Assembly (NCBI GenBank): GCA_946965045.2
Contig: OX337228.1
Span: 5,890,001-5,954,000 of the forward strand
Origin: Epithemia pelagica
Taxonomy: Eukaryota > Bacillariophyta > Bacillariophyceae > Surirellales > Surirellaceae
Reading direction: 5' to 3'
DNA: 64,000 nucleotides
Both the position numbers and the translations under genes were made by a program. How positions within the stretch are numbered: the stretch's first letter is position 1; every line of letters starts with the position of its first letter. Shown piece by piece: positions 10,262 to 21,671 of this stretch. Under the pieces are notes generated by a model, which worked only from the letters and a program-made list of their open reading frames with translations, had not been told where the DNA came from and ran no database searches.

Positions 10262-11121
10262 TCAACCAATCACCGCATCAGGTTCGTCATGATATTCCTC
10301 TGGTGGATCGTATACTGTTTCTTCGATGGTCTTGGAGTTATCCAGATTTACAGTTGTCCTTGTAATCTTAGTTGTGCCGTCGGGGAGGATGGTTTCTGTT
10401 TCAGTGATTGTTCCTGGTTGGAATGGCTCTCGAGCCGCTCCACCAAGTTCGCTTGTGAAGGGTTCCACCGACGGGGGCACATAGAAAGCGACGATGCCAC
10501 ACGCCAAAGCGACAAGTACAGCTGCAATCGACATTCCAGCTCCCCAGTAAAACTTGCAGTCATAGTCATTGCATAGGTCTGAAGAAAATACAAGGAAAGT
10601 AAAAACTTGACACGCACTCCCAATCAACATCATGATTCCCGTGATCCTCACCATTGGCAAGGAGAACTGAATGCAACAGGTGGACAAAAGCACAATCATG
10701 GCAATTCCAACAAAAACATTCGCAGCCACGGCAAAGCTTCGAGCAGATTTGAAAGTAGAATCCAGTTTATCCATCTGTTCGTCCGAATATGTGTAGCAAA
10801 CCCAGTTGAAACCGCTGTCCCGGTTTTCGGCTCCGTCCTCGTAGCTGAACAAACCAAATCCAGCGCTGTAATCGTCAAAAAGTTCGCCTTTACTATTTTC
10901 CTTTGCAGAAAATGTTGCATCAACGTCGACGAAATAGCAACCCCAGGACGCACTAATGGTGAACAGGTACGCGCTGATGGACATGATGAACAGGTAAATT
11001 GACCTTTGTCCATGTGGAAATGTGCTAGTAGAGACGGGAGTAACGGCATGTGAGTCCCTGACATAGCTTATCAACCTCTAGAAAAGACGTGGTGGACTTA
11101 CCAGCATCCTTGAATAATCAT
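10262..11121 (-). CDS. Diatom-type four-pass membrane protein, function unknown
   Basis: No function recognised. The protein has four hydrophobic segments: IYLFIMSISAYLFTISASW, a Cys-containing lumenal loop with GCYFVDVD and FNWVCYTYS, FAVAANVFVGIAMIVLLSTCC, MVRITGIMMLIGSACQVFTFL and GAGMSIAAVLVALACGIVAFYV. A Pro/Thr/Glu-rich tail with TETETILPDGTTKITRT follows. This layout (tetraspan, Cys pair in loop 1, polar tail) is claudin-like in shape only. The long open frame begins at 11074 without an ATG; its first in-frame ATG is 10984. An alternative, used for the coordinates here, is a 20-nt first exon at 11121-11102 (MIIQGCW...) joined through a 44-nt GTAAGT...CAG intron (11058-11101), which fits in phase but is very short. 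The start is therefore uncertain. Confidence 0.6.
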
Positions 11122-11537
11122 GGTGGTAATGGTCTACAATTCAAAGCTTGTCGTTGGGTCTTCGTCGAAGGTTTTGTGTTGTTGGTTGTCTTTTTCTTTT
11201 CTTCAGGCAAGACCAACGAATCTTTGATTGCTGGATGGGGTGGTGTAGACAAATCCCAAGCGCTGTCGATAATGGAAATGCATTGAATCACTGTTTTGGT
11301 TCGATGAATGAACACCTGGAGAGTCAAGAATGGGTCAGGAGAAGTCTTGACCCAACCATCAACTGGCATTCGACTGCGGAAGCACGATAGTGCTCCTTAC
11401 AGTAGGTTCTCCTATCTGGTGTACTGTAAAAATTTTGTTGGGGGAGTTCAAACTCGGAACCTGCAGTCGCTTGAAGCTCGCCTCTAGAGGTAATACACAC
11501 GAAAAAATGCGCCATACCTAATAGCCATTTCTGATCT
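11122..11537. other. Intergenic, no gene seen
   Basis: 416 bp between two minus-strand genes (3' end of Beclin and 5' end of the tetraspan gene). Short open frames on both strands have no recognisable sequence. No RNA gene or repeat seen. Confidence 0.4.
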
Positions 11538-12872
11538 CTAGGCTTGTCCATTACGAAGCACCTGCGACAGAGCAAACCTCGAAGCGCACTCGGAGATCCA
11601 TAACAGGTTCGAGGAGATGCAATGAATGGCTTGTGACCAACTCGAGTCATCGTTCGCATCTAGTTCCAGCAAATTTATACCTCCGATTGACGTAGAAGTC
11701 GCCTGAAACGGGGGAGGGTCAATATTTAAGAACTCGGCCTCCCCAGCTCTGATCGGTTCCGCCAAAACCTGCAATGCATGCTGGACAACACAATGCACCA
11801 AATCATTCCACGCAAGCAATGTTTCTGGGCCATTTGCTTTCGGGTGACCTAGATTGTAAACGACAAAATCTTTTCCCCTCGTAGATGTCCCTGTTGCTTT
11901 ACGAATGAGCTTTGCTCCAGTCGAGAGTGGGACAACCTTCCAGTGCTGCGACTGATAATGCAGAAGAGTACCACAAACCAATAACAGTTGCGCAGCTGAC
12001 GACCAGGCGGCCTGAATTTCGTTCACGTCTAAATCACCTTTCGGTCGGTAGGCAAGTCTGAGTTGGTTGATTAACGGGTACCTGAGTCCCCGTTCTTTGT
12101 CAACTTTGAGATCAACCAGCTTTGTTGTAAGTCGAAGATGAATAGAACTAAGCTTCTCGAGTTCAATGAGAGACTCTGATAGCTGCTTCCATGCTTGCTC
12201 TTCTGCATTGTCGAAGCCACGAGCTTCAATCTCCAAGAAATTCTGATGCTCTTCCACGTTCCATTCAATATCATCTAGTTCCTGCGACAATTTCACTTGA
12301 ACATCGTGTAGTCTCACTAATTCCGTGTTCTCGTTTCTCTGAAGCTGACAGGTTTCCTTCATGGCTTCGATTTCGCGTTTGTAGAGCTGCAACAGTGTTT
12401 TGCTGTTGAAGTCATCTTCCGCTCGACCTCCATCCCTGCCTGCTGGCCATACGGTTTTCATTGCTCTAATCAGTTTTTCTTGTCTTCTTTGTTCATTTTT
12501 CACTGTGTCCTCGTACAACTGGCATTCGTGTTCAAGTCTATCTGTGTCAAATTCCAGCGCTTTTCTTACACTGAAGAGTGAAAAGTGAGAGACTGGGGCA
12601 GTCCTTTTGACAGGTCAGTGTTTGACATCTTACCGTTCTACACAGTCCAGGCAAACACTCTGGTCAGGCAACGTTTGATTTGCAATACTTTGAAGCATGA
12701 GGAGATGATTACGTGAATCACCACAAGCGGAACGAGACGGAGTTGATGTAACTGTATCCAAGTCGGTATGCAAGTGCACAAATGATGCGTCGATCTTCTG
12801 AACGAGATCATTGGGGAGTGTTCCCCATCCTCTCTCCTTTTTGGAGCAATTGTATCCGCAGGTACAACTCAT
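11538..12872 (-). CDS. BECN1: Beclin-1/ATG6 (Vps30), subunit of the class III PI3-kinase complex
   Basis: Scaffold of the Vps34 lipid-kinase complex in autophagy and endosomal sorting. Exons 12872-12634 and 12570-11538; the intron of 63 nt is phase 2. The join gives CLDCVERVRKALEFDTDRLEHECQLYEDT. Total 423 aa. A CTCGYNC cluster and the C-x2-C of SVCLDCVE flank a short N-terminal region. A coiled coil runs from about 95 to 200. The C-terminal BARA/evolutionarily conserved domain is clear: NEIQAAWSSAAQLLL, FVVYNLGHPKANGPETLLAWNDL, ALQVLAEPIR, LNIDPPPF, TSIGGINL and WSQAIHCISSNLLWISECASRF. The ATG at 12872 is preferred over a TTG at 12890. No obvious BH3-like motif was identified. Confidence 0.92.
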
Positions 12873-12954
12873 GGTCTGAGCCTGATTCAATGAATATGCG
12901 GAATTTTTCTAGTTTCTAGCAAAATCTAAAAGTAAAAAAGAAATAAAAAAGAAA

Positions 12955-14457
12955 ATGTCGGGTGGAAGACAGAAGTTGAAGACAGAATCATTTTTTTACC
13001 TCACCTGTTCTCACTTTTTTAAATCACATCTCATTCCACGATCGCCATTCGCAATGCCAACTCTGGCGGCTATAGGTGTTCACCCTGATGTTTGTGGTCG
13101 TCTCATGGTGGCCTCAAATGGCCTAGGTGCTTCAACCCCATCCTCACGCTTGAAAACAACAACGGACACGGACTATGACGAGCATACAGCTAGCAATGAC
13201 ACGGCATCAAAACTGGATGAAAAAAATCCAGGAGTTGCTCCTGGTTCTGTTCGTATTCCGAGCAAGGCTCCCGGTCCTCGTCGAATACATCGGACGGCGA
13301 CTCCCATCAGCGTGCTTAAATGCCCACTTGATAAGTTGTGGATGTTGGACGACAGACAGCAACCATTGTCGATACCACTGACAAAGGCAGCGCGATTGCG
13401 CAAAGATATCGCACATGCCATGATTGGTTATTACAGTTCTCATGGTCCAGAATCCACAGTGGAGACACCTCATGGTAAATCTCTGGAGAAAAATGAAACC
13501 CAAGGTCTTGAACCCGATGCTCGGCATCTCAAACGCATGAAGTATTCTGTGAGACTAAAGTCCATGCGAGAAAGAATACACGAGGCACAAGACACCTTGC
13601 AGGTTACTTTCACAAGATTGTCGACAGGTTGTCCAAGGCTCGACGAAATCTTAGTACCGCCTTGCCGCGATCCAGTCCATCATCCGAATAGGTCAATCAC
13701 CGATCCTTCGCATCTGGAAACACCAGATGATTTTGAAGCAGGCAGGGTTGAGGGAGGAATTCCACTTGGTTCTTTCACACACGTGACAGGAGCTCCAGGG
13801 TCCGGCAAAACACAGTTTATTTGCCATTTGTGCAAACACCGAATTGCCGACGATCAGAGAGCGTGTGTCTGGCTTGTGTCTTCGAGTCCGGTGATTCTGC
13901 AATCATCTCGAATAGCGCAAATGGTGGAGGCGATGAATATACCTATTGAGACAAAACGCGACATAATCAAGCGAATCAACATGAAGACTTTTTGTAATGA
14001 ATGGGAACTTTTGTCAATCCTGGCAGAAATCGAAACCAACCTTCGGCAACCAATGCCATCTTCTTCCATTCTTTTGGTTATCGATGCTCTTGGCCCGTAT
14101 GACTTGGACAGTTCCTTGGCCACGCGTATCATTGGCAGACTTCGCTATCTTGCCCAACGTTACAACGTTGGAGTAATAATTGTTGAGTCTTCAACCGTTG
14201 ATACAGTGAGAACATCGTCGTTTCGTCCTCGACAGCGAAATAACGGACGCGGGCGAATGTACTCTGGAGATATTCATCTTCGGCTTTCCAGAGTCCGTTC
14301 TCACGAAGCGACGAGGTCAGCAGACAGAATATCTTTTGTAGTGGAAGTAGAATGCGAACATTCGACGCCCTTGAACTATTTCGTCTCCGAACAAGCCTTG
14401 AAGGCATTTCCGAAACAACGCTGTGAATTGAATGTGTTACCAAAGGGAATAGCATAA
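12955..14457 (+). CDS. RecA/RAD51-paralogue-like ATPase
   Basis: Probable homologous-recombination mediator. Single exon, 500 aa if started at 12955; a second ATG at 13054 (MPTLAAIGVHPDV) is equally possible. The first ~220 residues are unconserved. A RecA core follows: FTRLSTGCPRLDEIL (the 'TG-x2-LDEIL' entry seen in RAD51 relatives), then GRVEGGIPLGSFTHVTGAPGSGKTQF with Walker A at about 279-286, ending in GKTQ as in the RAD51/RadA family, then Walker B SSILLVIDALGPYDL, then NVGVIIVESS and HLRLSRVRSHEATRS. A ~30-aa insert after LDEIL (VPPCRDPVHHPNR...) separates the entry motif from Walker A. It is not canonical RAD51, DMC1 or XRCC3. RAD51D- or XRCC2-like identity is possible but not provable by eye. 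Confidence 0.75.
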   Translation: MSGGRQKLKTESFFYLTCSHFFKSHLIPRSPFAMPTLAAIGVHPDVCGRLMVASNGLGASTPSSRLKTTTDTDYDEHTASNDTASKLDEKNPGVAPGSVRIPSKAPGPRRIHRTATPISVLKCPLDKLWMLDDRQQPLSIPLTKAARLRKDIAHAMIGYYSSHGPESTVETPHGKSLEKNETQGLEPDARHLKRMKYSVRLKSMRERIHEAQDTLQVTFTRLSTGCPRLDEILVPPCRDPVHHPNRSITDPSHLETPDDFEAGRVEGGIPLGSFTHVTGAPGSGKTQFICHLCKHRIADDQRACVWLVSSSPVILQSSRIAQMVEAMNIPIETKRDIIKRINMKTFCNEWELLSILAEIETNLRQPMPSSSILLVIDALGPYDLDSSLATRIIGRLRYLAQRYNVGVIIVESSTVDTVRTSSFRPRQRNNGRGRMYSGDIHLRLSRVRSHEATRSADRISFVVEVECEHSTPLNYFVSEQALKAFPKQRCELNVLPKGIA

Positions 14458-14575
14458 GGTACATACTGTGATCGAACACCTAGTTCGTCATGTTTCCATT
14501 CGCGAGGGAAGTGAATCAATCTATTTATTTACCAATAAAGTATGCATTACAAGCAGCAAACTACAAAATCTGTAA

Positions 14576-16564
14576 TTAGCCTGACAGCAAGTTAATCACT
14601 AGCATGCCTTGATTCAAGCAATGAATCATACTATCATCGCTTTCGTCCTCCGAAAACAAATGCGATTCAAAGTAGTTTCCAGTCTTGGTTGCCACGATAA
14701 TAAATCGTTCGTTACAAGTCATGTTCAAGCTATCATGCGGTTCCAATCCACCGAGAGCAGGGTGCCGTATCTTCCTTGCGAATCTCAGAGCAGGGGTTGA
14801 ATCCAAGTTTAAAACACCAACCGATGATGCGACACCTCGGGAGTCGCTGGGACCTGATGCAAAGTTCTCCAAGTCCTCGTTACAGTAAAGGATCTGGTAC
14901 ACCAGAAGCAAAAACCCGACGTGATCTCTTCCCAAAACAATTATTTTCCGTCCATCAAAGTGAACTTTCGGAAAATGCCTCGACGAAAGCGGCAAATCAA
15001 CCAGAGCTCTCACTTTCCATTCATTGTCGACAAGTTTCCACAGGAACAAAGTGGTACCATGCATTGATGAATGCATCATTGTTACAAAGCCGGCAGAATC
15101 AATTGGAAGATGACGTGAAAGATAAATTTCTTCCACAGCCGATGACTGCTGGTTTGTCCAATGTTCATCTGGTATTCCGAATGATTCACCTTCATCCGTT
15201 CTATTGTTGATCGAAGAACCCTTGGAACAGGGCACCTTGTGGACGAGAACTGGAGAAGAAAGATTCCGAACGTTCCAGATTTGAATGTCTCCTCGAGTGG
15301 TGCCTAGCACGAGCCAATTGCCGCACGATGAGACTTGCAAAGATGTGAGAGAATCGCTGCACTGCAAAGTAGTGATTGGACCAGGAAAGAATTTGAAATT
15401 GCTAGTTTCGCAATTGGGCGGCAGCTGAGACTTGAGAATCATTGGGTAGACCAGAATTCTGTCTTGACCAGCCATTGCATGCAAGCCTGAATCCGTAGCC
15501 CATCGATTGATGTATGCACAACGTTTTACAGCGCACACTTCAATCTTCCGAAATCCGTCACGAATCCGACAGATATGTTGGTCAGTAAAGCCCGTGTTGT
15601 CATTGGGTCGAAACCATGCGAGGAGTTCTGTTACAGTATTCCAAACTCGATGCTCGCCAAAGTTGTTTTCCAAACGGTGGATGCCTTGGTGATTATTGGC
15701 TTCCGCATGAAAATCCTCCTCCCGAGATATGACTCGTCCGACAGCCGCCATTGTGCCGGCACTTTTTATTCGTTGAAGCTTATCTCTTACCAAGATAGGT
15801 TTGGCCTCAATACCAATGTAGGAAACGTGGAACTCTTGGTCTTCATCACTCCGAGCTGCGCGTGGAATACGCATGTCATGATGAGGAAAGTACTGATGAA
15901 TATCGACCTCAAAATAATCGACTGTATCAAACAATACTTGTTTGGGTGAGCATGGTTTCCACTCAAGTATATCGTCCGACTTGCTGGGAGAAATTTCAGA
16001 GGTTATCTTGTGATTAAGGACATTGTCCCAAACGGAAAGTCTTGTGGAGAATGGATTTAGATATAGAAGTTCACCCGAAGATCCAGAAGAACATAGCCAG
16101 AAGGAATCGCAATCAAAGGACACCGGAGGGGGATCATCATCAAATGCCAAATCCCAGTCGTCGGGCAATACTGGCACAAAACTGAAACAATCTTGTCGCA
16201 AGAGTTTTGCGCTGTCAGTTCTGCTTCGACTTGGAGGTGGACAGATTGAGTGATCAAGCTTTCGTCGGAGTTCACAGTCCTTTGCGTTGGCAGTGGATGT
16301 CGAATCTTCTGGTGAAAACCCATGGCGTCGAAACATTCGATCTTGAACGTGTGATTCCGCTAAGACCACCTCACATCGTTTACGCCACAGATGTGAAAGA
16401 TCCTTGGCGAACTGGGAAAAACTTTTGAAATCCAAGAACTCCAGAATCAATGCCAAAGAATCATTGTCCAAGTCGTGCAGTCGTGTACTCTTTGCCATTG
16501 TTCCACGCTGAATCGAAAAACAATGTCGCGGCCCTTTCGACTTGGATCCAGGTCCATCAAACAT
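14576..16564 (-). CDS. F-box protein with WD40-like repeats
   Basis: Likely substrate receptor of an SCF ubiquitin ligase. About 662 aa, single exon. An F-box-like motif is near the N terminus (LDNDSLALILEFLDFKSFSQFAKDLSHLWRKRC). Toward the middle is one clear WD-type blade (LTSLQVSSCGNWLVLGTTRGDIQIWNV), with weaker blades on either side (DSAGFVTMMHSSMHGTTLFLWKL; SLNMTCNERFIIVATKTGNYF). The ATG at 16564 is used; another at 16498 (MAKSTRLHDL) lies directly before the F-box. The substrate is unknown. It is convergent with the RAD51-like gene and divergent from the OCRL-like gene. Confidence 0.7.
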   Translation of the reverse strand: MFDGPGSKSKGPRHCFSIQRGTMAKSTRLHDLDNDSLALILEFLDFKSFSQFAKDLSHLWRKRCEVVLAESHVQDRMFRRHGFSPEDSTSTANAKDCELRRKLDHSICPPPSRSRTDSAKLLRQDCFSFVPVLPDDWDLAFDDDPPPVSFDCDSFWLCSSGSSGELLYLNPFSTRLSVWDNVLNHKITSEISPSKSDDILEWKPCSPKQVLFDTVDYFEVDIHQYFPHHDMRIPRAARSDEDQEFHVSYIGIEAKPILVRDKLQRIKSAGTMAAVGRVISREEDFHAEANNHQGIHRLENNFGEHRVWNTVTELLAWFRPNDNTGFTDQHICRIRDGFRKIEVCAVKRCAYINRWATDSGLHAMAGQDRILVYPMILKSQLPPNCETSNFKFFPGPITTLQCSDSLTSLQVSSCGNWLVLGTTRGDIQIWNVRNLSSPVLVHKVPCSKGSSINNRTDEGESFGIPDEHWTNQQSSAVEEIYLSRHLPIDSAGFVTMMHSSMHGTTLFLWKLVDNEWKVRALVDLPLSSRHFPKVHFDGRKIIVLGRDHVGFLLLVYQILYCNEDLENFASGPSDSRGVASSVGVLNLDSTPALRFARKIRHPALGGLEPHDSLNMTCNERFIIVATKTGNYFESHLFSEDESDDSMIHCLNQGMLVINLLSG

Positions 16565-16945
16565 GCCCAAACAACTCGCACTTATGAATTCGTTTCTTTC
16601 TTTTGTCTCTTGGCCTCCGAAGGATACGACCCAATATCGTGTATTGTGTATTGTTGAAATATGACACCCAGCAAGCTAACGTTGCAGGAGCGAACATAGA
16701 CGTCCGCGTCCGCAGTCTCGCAGACGTGGTTGGATGTGGATTCTATTGGCTCCATCAGCCACCTCCATGTTAAATAATCTACCCAGCGTCCGATTCGAGG
16801 CACTGCTAGTTTTGTCATTAAAGCGACCTTTCCGCGAATCAATGATCCTGATCCTGTTCAAATGTGTCGGTTGGAGATCGGCACAGATGTAATAGGTAGT
16901 TGCCTGACCCTTAACCGCAAAAGAGAGCTCTGTCTTGTCTTTACC
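16565..16945. other. Divergent intergenic region, no gene seen
   Basis: 381 bp between the start codons of the F-box gene and the OCRL-like gene. Presumably holds both promoters. No recognisable element was found beyond an open frame upstream of the OCRL ATG. Confidence 0.4.
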
Positions 16946-19560
16946 ATGGCATCTAACGGTAATGTTCCGGCATTTGCCGTTCCGCATGCAAGCACACAGC
17001 CGTCGGTAGACAACACGGTGACTGCAACGCAGCCGGGTTTACAACCGTATAATGCGGGTGGAACCAATGTTCCAATGAGTGCTCATCAGCAAGCGCAACC
17101 ACAACAACAACCACAAGGAACCCAACACTACAGCCATGCAGGAGTTGCTCCGAATGCCGTTCAGCAGCAAGGACAAGGTATGCCTCAGATGTCTAGCGCC
17201 TCTGGGGCTGATCAAACCTCTGTGGCGACTCCTCAAAAGGCGGCTGACCAGCCTGAACGCAAACTTGCGCAATACAAGGACCCGAAAGAAGATCAAATGC
17301 TGACTACGACAATTCCTGATGCAGAAACCGAAGAAGGACTGATTCGAAACAAGCAGGCCGTTGAAAAAATCCGCGACACTTGGCTTTATAAACAAGTTAA
17401 AAGTCGCCAGGATGAATTTACGAATTATCAACAAGCTACCTTGTTCGTGGGAACTTGGAACGTGAACGCCAAAGGAAAATCAGAAGACGATTTGACCCGT
17501 TGGTTGTGTGTAGATTGGGCTCAAAGTGGATTACCAGATATCGTATGCGTTGGTTTTCAGGAAATTGTCGATTTGAATGCGGTCAACGTAGCTGTCGATA
17601 ACAAGACACAGCAAAAGACCCAATTCTGGAGCGAGAAGATTAATCGTACCCTCAATGATGCCGTTGGGCAACGCGATGCTGCGCGCAATGGATACAACTT
17701 GGTCATGCAACGATCGATGGTTGGTTTGCTGGTCTGCGTTTATATCAAGAGAGTCCACCTGCCACGAACGAAATACGTGTCAGCTGCCTCGGTGGGAGTA
17801 GGTGTCATGGGTATGATGGGAAACAAGGGTGGAGTCTCCGTCCGTTTACAGTTCTACGATTCTACAATCTGTTTCGTTTGTACCCACTTGGCCGCCCACC
17901 GGGAGAATGTCAAGGGAAGAAACCAAGACTTCGAGAATGTTTACGCAAAGACGGCCTTTGAAGTTGGAGAAGAAGCCATTCGGGAAGTCATTCGTTCCGG
18001 CTCTCTCTCACACTGGGCAATTGGATCATCAGCAACAACTGTGCCAGATCATGACATTGTTGTTTGGCTTGGTGATCTGAATTATCGAGTCGATGAATCA
18101 ATGCAGACCGAAACTGTTCTGAAATTGTCGGAAAGTGGTCAGCTTAACGCACTTGTGTCACTTGATCAGTTGAACATCGAACGTGCGGCAGGTCGAGTGT
18201 TTCGCGAATTTCAGGAAGCGCAACTAACTTTCCGCCCTACTTACAAATACCAACCGGGTACGGATATGTACGAACAACGTCCGGACAAGAAATTGCGTGC
18301 ACCAGCGTGGTGTGACCGAATTTTATGGAGGACGCAACAGCCTTCTCATGTCCGTTTGCTCTCCTATAACCGAAGTGAAGTTCCGAATGTATCGGACCAC
18401 AAGCCTGTCTACTCGACGATGCGGCTAGTCATCAAAGACGTCATAGCCCCGAAACGTGAAGCGATTTACAACGAGCTTATGAGAAAGTTGGATCGTTTCG
18501 ACAATACTGCCCTCCCCATTGTTGCACTGGACAGAGACACCTTGGACTTTGGGGAAGTCAGATACGGCGAAACCACTTCTCTCAAGATTAAAATAACTAA
18601 CACTGGAAATGTTGTCGCCCAGTTCCGACTTGCTGCCAAGCTTGACGAGGTAAGTCTTTGTGAGGACATCCTATTCTTTCATGTGTATGTATTCGCTGAT
18701 CATATCGTTTCTTGTTACAGCCTACCATCTGCAAGCCATGGATGTCGATATCACCAACATATGGCATGCTTATACCGGGAGAAGAGCCCTCAACACTCGA
18801 ATTTAAAGTTACTATCGACAATGTCACGGCCCAGAACTTGAACTCTGGTCGTGAAGTGCTGGAGGATATACTTATTCTTCGTCTTGAAGGTGGACGCGAC
18901 TACTATATCACTGTGAAAGCGTCCTACGCGAGATCTTGCTTTGGAATGTCTTTGGAAGAGCTTGTGATGTACACGAAGCCGATACGCAGCATACCCTTGG
19001 ATCCGATCAAGCGAACCGAAACTTTGGAAAGCGAAAACAAAGCAGCGACAACGGCCCTGTGTGTTCCAAAAGAGCTCTGGAGAATTGTCGACGCTATTAT
19101 TCACAAAGGATTGGACACGCCTGGTATATTTGTCGAAGCTGGTATAGCTGAAGAGGTGTCAAAGATTCGGGAAGATCTGGACACTGAAGCTCGGTTCGGC
19201 ACATACAATATACACTCTTACGCAGAGACATTGGTTTCGTTTTTGAGTGGTCTCTCTACGCCAGTCGTCTTACCGGCCTTGTTTCCAACCGTTGAAATTG
19301 ACACTCAGAATATTCAATCCTATGCGAGACGATTGCTGGATGAATTACCGCCAATCCACTACAATGTGTTCGTGTACATTATATCACTATTTCGTCGTGC
19401 TCTGTCGCATCGACGGAAGAATCAACTTACGGCTGCGAAAGCTGCTCGCGTCTGCTGCAGTTGCATGGCACCTACCCTGGACTTATCAAATAGCGATATC
19501 ACCAAGACTACTGGGATTCAGCTTTTGATTATCCATTTGCTTGAAACAAGCTCCATATGA
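16946..19560 (+). CDS. OCRL/INPP5B-type inositol polyphosphate 5-phosphatase with ASH and RhoGAP-like domains
   Basis: Removes the 5-phosphate from PI(4,5)P2 and related lipids on endosomal, Golgi and plasma membranes. Exons 16946-18649 and 18721-19560; phase-0 intron of 71 nt; 847 aa. A Gln/Pro-rich N terminus is followed by an intact 5-phosphatase domain: FVGTWNVNAKG, GFQEIVDLNA, MGNKGGVSVRL, THLAAHRENV, VVWLGDLNYR, RAPAWCDRILWR and SDHKPVYS. An ASH (immunoglobulin-like) domain starts at LDFGEVRYGETTSLKIKITNTG, and a C-terminal RhoGAP fold begins at VPKELWRIVDAI. In the RhoGAP, the arginine-finger position reads GIFVEAG instead of GIYRVSG. This suggests no GAP activity, as in animal OCRL. 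Confidence 0.92.
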
Positions 19561-20024
19561 GACCGATATTGGCATGGTTTGTAACCGACTGCTAAGCCGT
19601 ACAGGTTACAAGGAGAACAACACATCTAGAACTTTTGGTTCTTGGGTAACGGAATGACACAAGGCATACGGCATGTACCTTTCATCCAAGGAATAAATAA
19701 ATACTCCTAGTGGTAGGTGGTTGAGTAACGGAGTACTCCTGAATGAGTAGAGCAAGAGCCTACGGTATTGTATTAGGAGTAGGTAGACTACTCCTTCCCT
19801 TCTTCTTCTTACTCCTAGTTCGGGGTAGTGTCCATAGAGAGGGCTGACTGCGCCGAAAGTGAAGGTTAGCCGGCGTGTAATGGGCAAAGAAAGAGGTACG
19901 CGAGCATGCCGACCAACCGAAGTTGAACCGGGCTCCATTTCCGTTCCATTTCCACATCTGTTCCATCCCAGCTTTGTCCATTCATTGGTCTGAGCGTGCG
20001 CTAGCAGAACCATCGCCATTGAAT
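19561..20024. other. Intergenic with TACTCCTA-type repeats
   Basis: 464 bp between two plus-strand genes. From about 19690 to 19820 it contains several copies of the short word AGGAGTAG or its complement (AATACTCCTAGTGG, TAGGAGTAGGTAG, CTTACTCCTAG). The same word recurs in many intergenic stretches of this window. No gene seen. Confidence 0.5.
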
Positions 20025-20999
20025 ATGCCCACCAAGAACGATGAAAGAAAGAAACGGAAGAGCCCTCTGGTGACCGAACCTTGTCTCAGGACTGAACGGA
20101 CGTTGACTAAGAAACAACGTCAGACAAGCATCTCCAGGTTCTTCGATTCCGTCGCACAAAGTGTATCACGTCCAACTCCAACATTAGGAGGTGGGCGAAC
20201 GACGACAAAAGAAAAACCGAAAGCAAGTGGGAGCACCAAACGGGCGCAACTGTATCTTGACTTTGGACAGAAAAACTTTGCTGAAAGCAAAATTTGTTCC
20301 ATTTGTGGCATGCTGTTTGTTCACGGTGTTGCAGAAGATTTCTCGACACACCAAAAAGTCTGCCGTAAATACACTCAAGGCATTAATTTTAGAAATGCGA
20401 AAGCCGCACGGGTATGTATCCCCTCAGATGGAAAAAGAAAAAGTGAAAACGTGATTGTGGAGGTGAGTAAACTATGAACTAGTGGCATGTTTTGACCGGA
20501 CCTCGTCAAATCTGACATTCTGGACTAGGTACGCCCGACAGATAAGGTTTCTATAAGAATCAAGGCTGATGAAACACGAGCAATCGCTCAAGAGGAGTTG
20601 GGAATGGTTCAAAATTTTGGGGACAACAAGAAGTTGCGAACAACATTTCTCCTAGTGAAGAACAAGCACGTTATAGGCATGCTTGACGTTGAACCAATTC
20701 AGAAGGCTAACCAGCTCATCATATCCACGCATGAATTGTGTTGCTCGTCAGTCCCCGCTACAATGGGTGTGTATCTTCTGTGGGTTCATAAAAGATTTCG
20801 TGGTCAGAACGTTGCGTCGGATCTCCTAGACGCAGCTCGAGAAAAGTTCTCTTATGCCATTCCTTGCCTACCGGTGAAGGAAATCGCATTTTCAAGTCCA
20901 ACTGAAGCTGGAATTGCATTTGCAAGCAAATACATACGCAGGGTACATGGAACGGAGGGTATTCGTCATATTCTAGTTTACGAATGTCCGACGTCATAG
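20025..20999 (+). CDS. ESCO/Eco1 cohesin acetyltransferase
   Basis: Acetylates the SMC3 head during S phase to establish sister-chromatid cohesion. Exons 20025-20462 and 20529-20999, phase-0 intron of 66 nt, 302 aa. The N-terminal segment holds KKQRQTSISRFF, which fits a PCNA-binding PIP box (Q-x2-I-x2-F-F). A C2H2 zinc finger follows (C-SICGMLFVHGVAEDFSTHQKVC region). The C-terminal acetyltransferase has MGVYLLWVHKRFRGQNVASDLLDAAR, where the acetyl-CoA loop is R-F-R-G-Q-N-V-A, and KEIAFSSPTEAGIAFASKY, matching the family block IAFSxPTxxGxxFAxxY. All parts expected of Eco1 are present at normal length. Confidence 0.92.
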
Positions 21000-21671
21000 C
21001 ATAACGATCCTTTTCATAGATAAATTATGATGCTCAGGCTTAGGCTTGTTCCAACGTCCAAATATTTTCAGTAGAATAGCAACATGTTGGGGCAAATCTA
21101 CTCTCTAGAGTTGAGTAGGCTCAGGCTATGCTGAAATGTGATCGATGAACAAAAAATACTCCTACTCCTCTCTACTAGCTAGGAGAAGCAAGACGACGAA
21201 AATCGTACTAATATAGGAGTATTCATTAGAGTACGGGATAGTCACAGGTTTTACTGGATGTGGGATTCCACTTTGCAGAAGTCGAACATGTCACATGAAT
21301 GTCAGCAGCTCAGAAGCCGAAACGCGTAGAAGAAATCGATTTGTCCTGCATCCCAAATTCTTGAAAGAGTCATGTCGGGAGAATGTCGTCTCAGCTTCAC
21401 TTCTGGATCCGGTGATCGGTCATCTCCTCGACATGTTCGCCAGTCTTCGCTTTTTGAGCCCCGTGTTCTGCTGTCTGCTTTGCTTCTTCTTTGGAAATCA
21501 GAAATCAGACTTTTCCTTGTGTCGATGATGATGTAAGGAATCCGTTCGGAATCCATAATTATTGATTCTGTAGGTTGTAGGTGAGGATACTGAAGAGGAT
21601 AGAGGGTAGAATATAATCTAGAACATGGGACTGAGACGGTGATCGGTGAGAACCTTGTAAGGTTAGGAGAA
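21000..21671. other. Intergenic, repeat-rich, no gene seen
   Basis: Contains further AGGAGTAG-type words (for example 21157-21225) and no open frame with recognisable sequence. It leads into the hairpin at 21672. Confidence 0.4.

Noticed and set aside
1287-12872. Autophagy gene cluster (ATG10 and Beclin within 12 kb)
   Set aside because: Six or more unrelated genes lie between them and they are on opposite strands; chance proximity is more likely.
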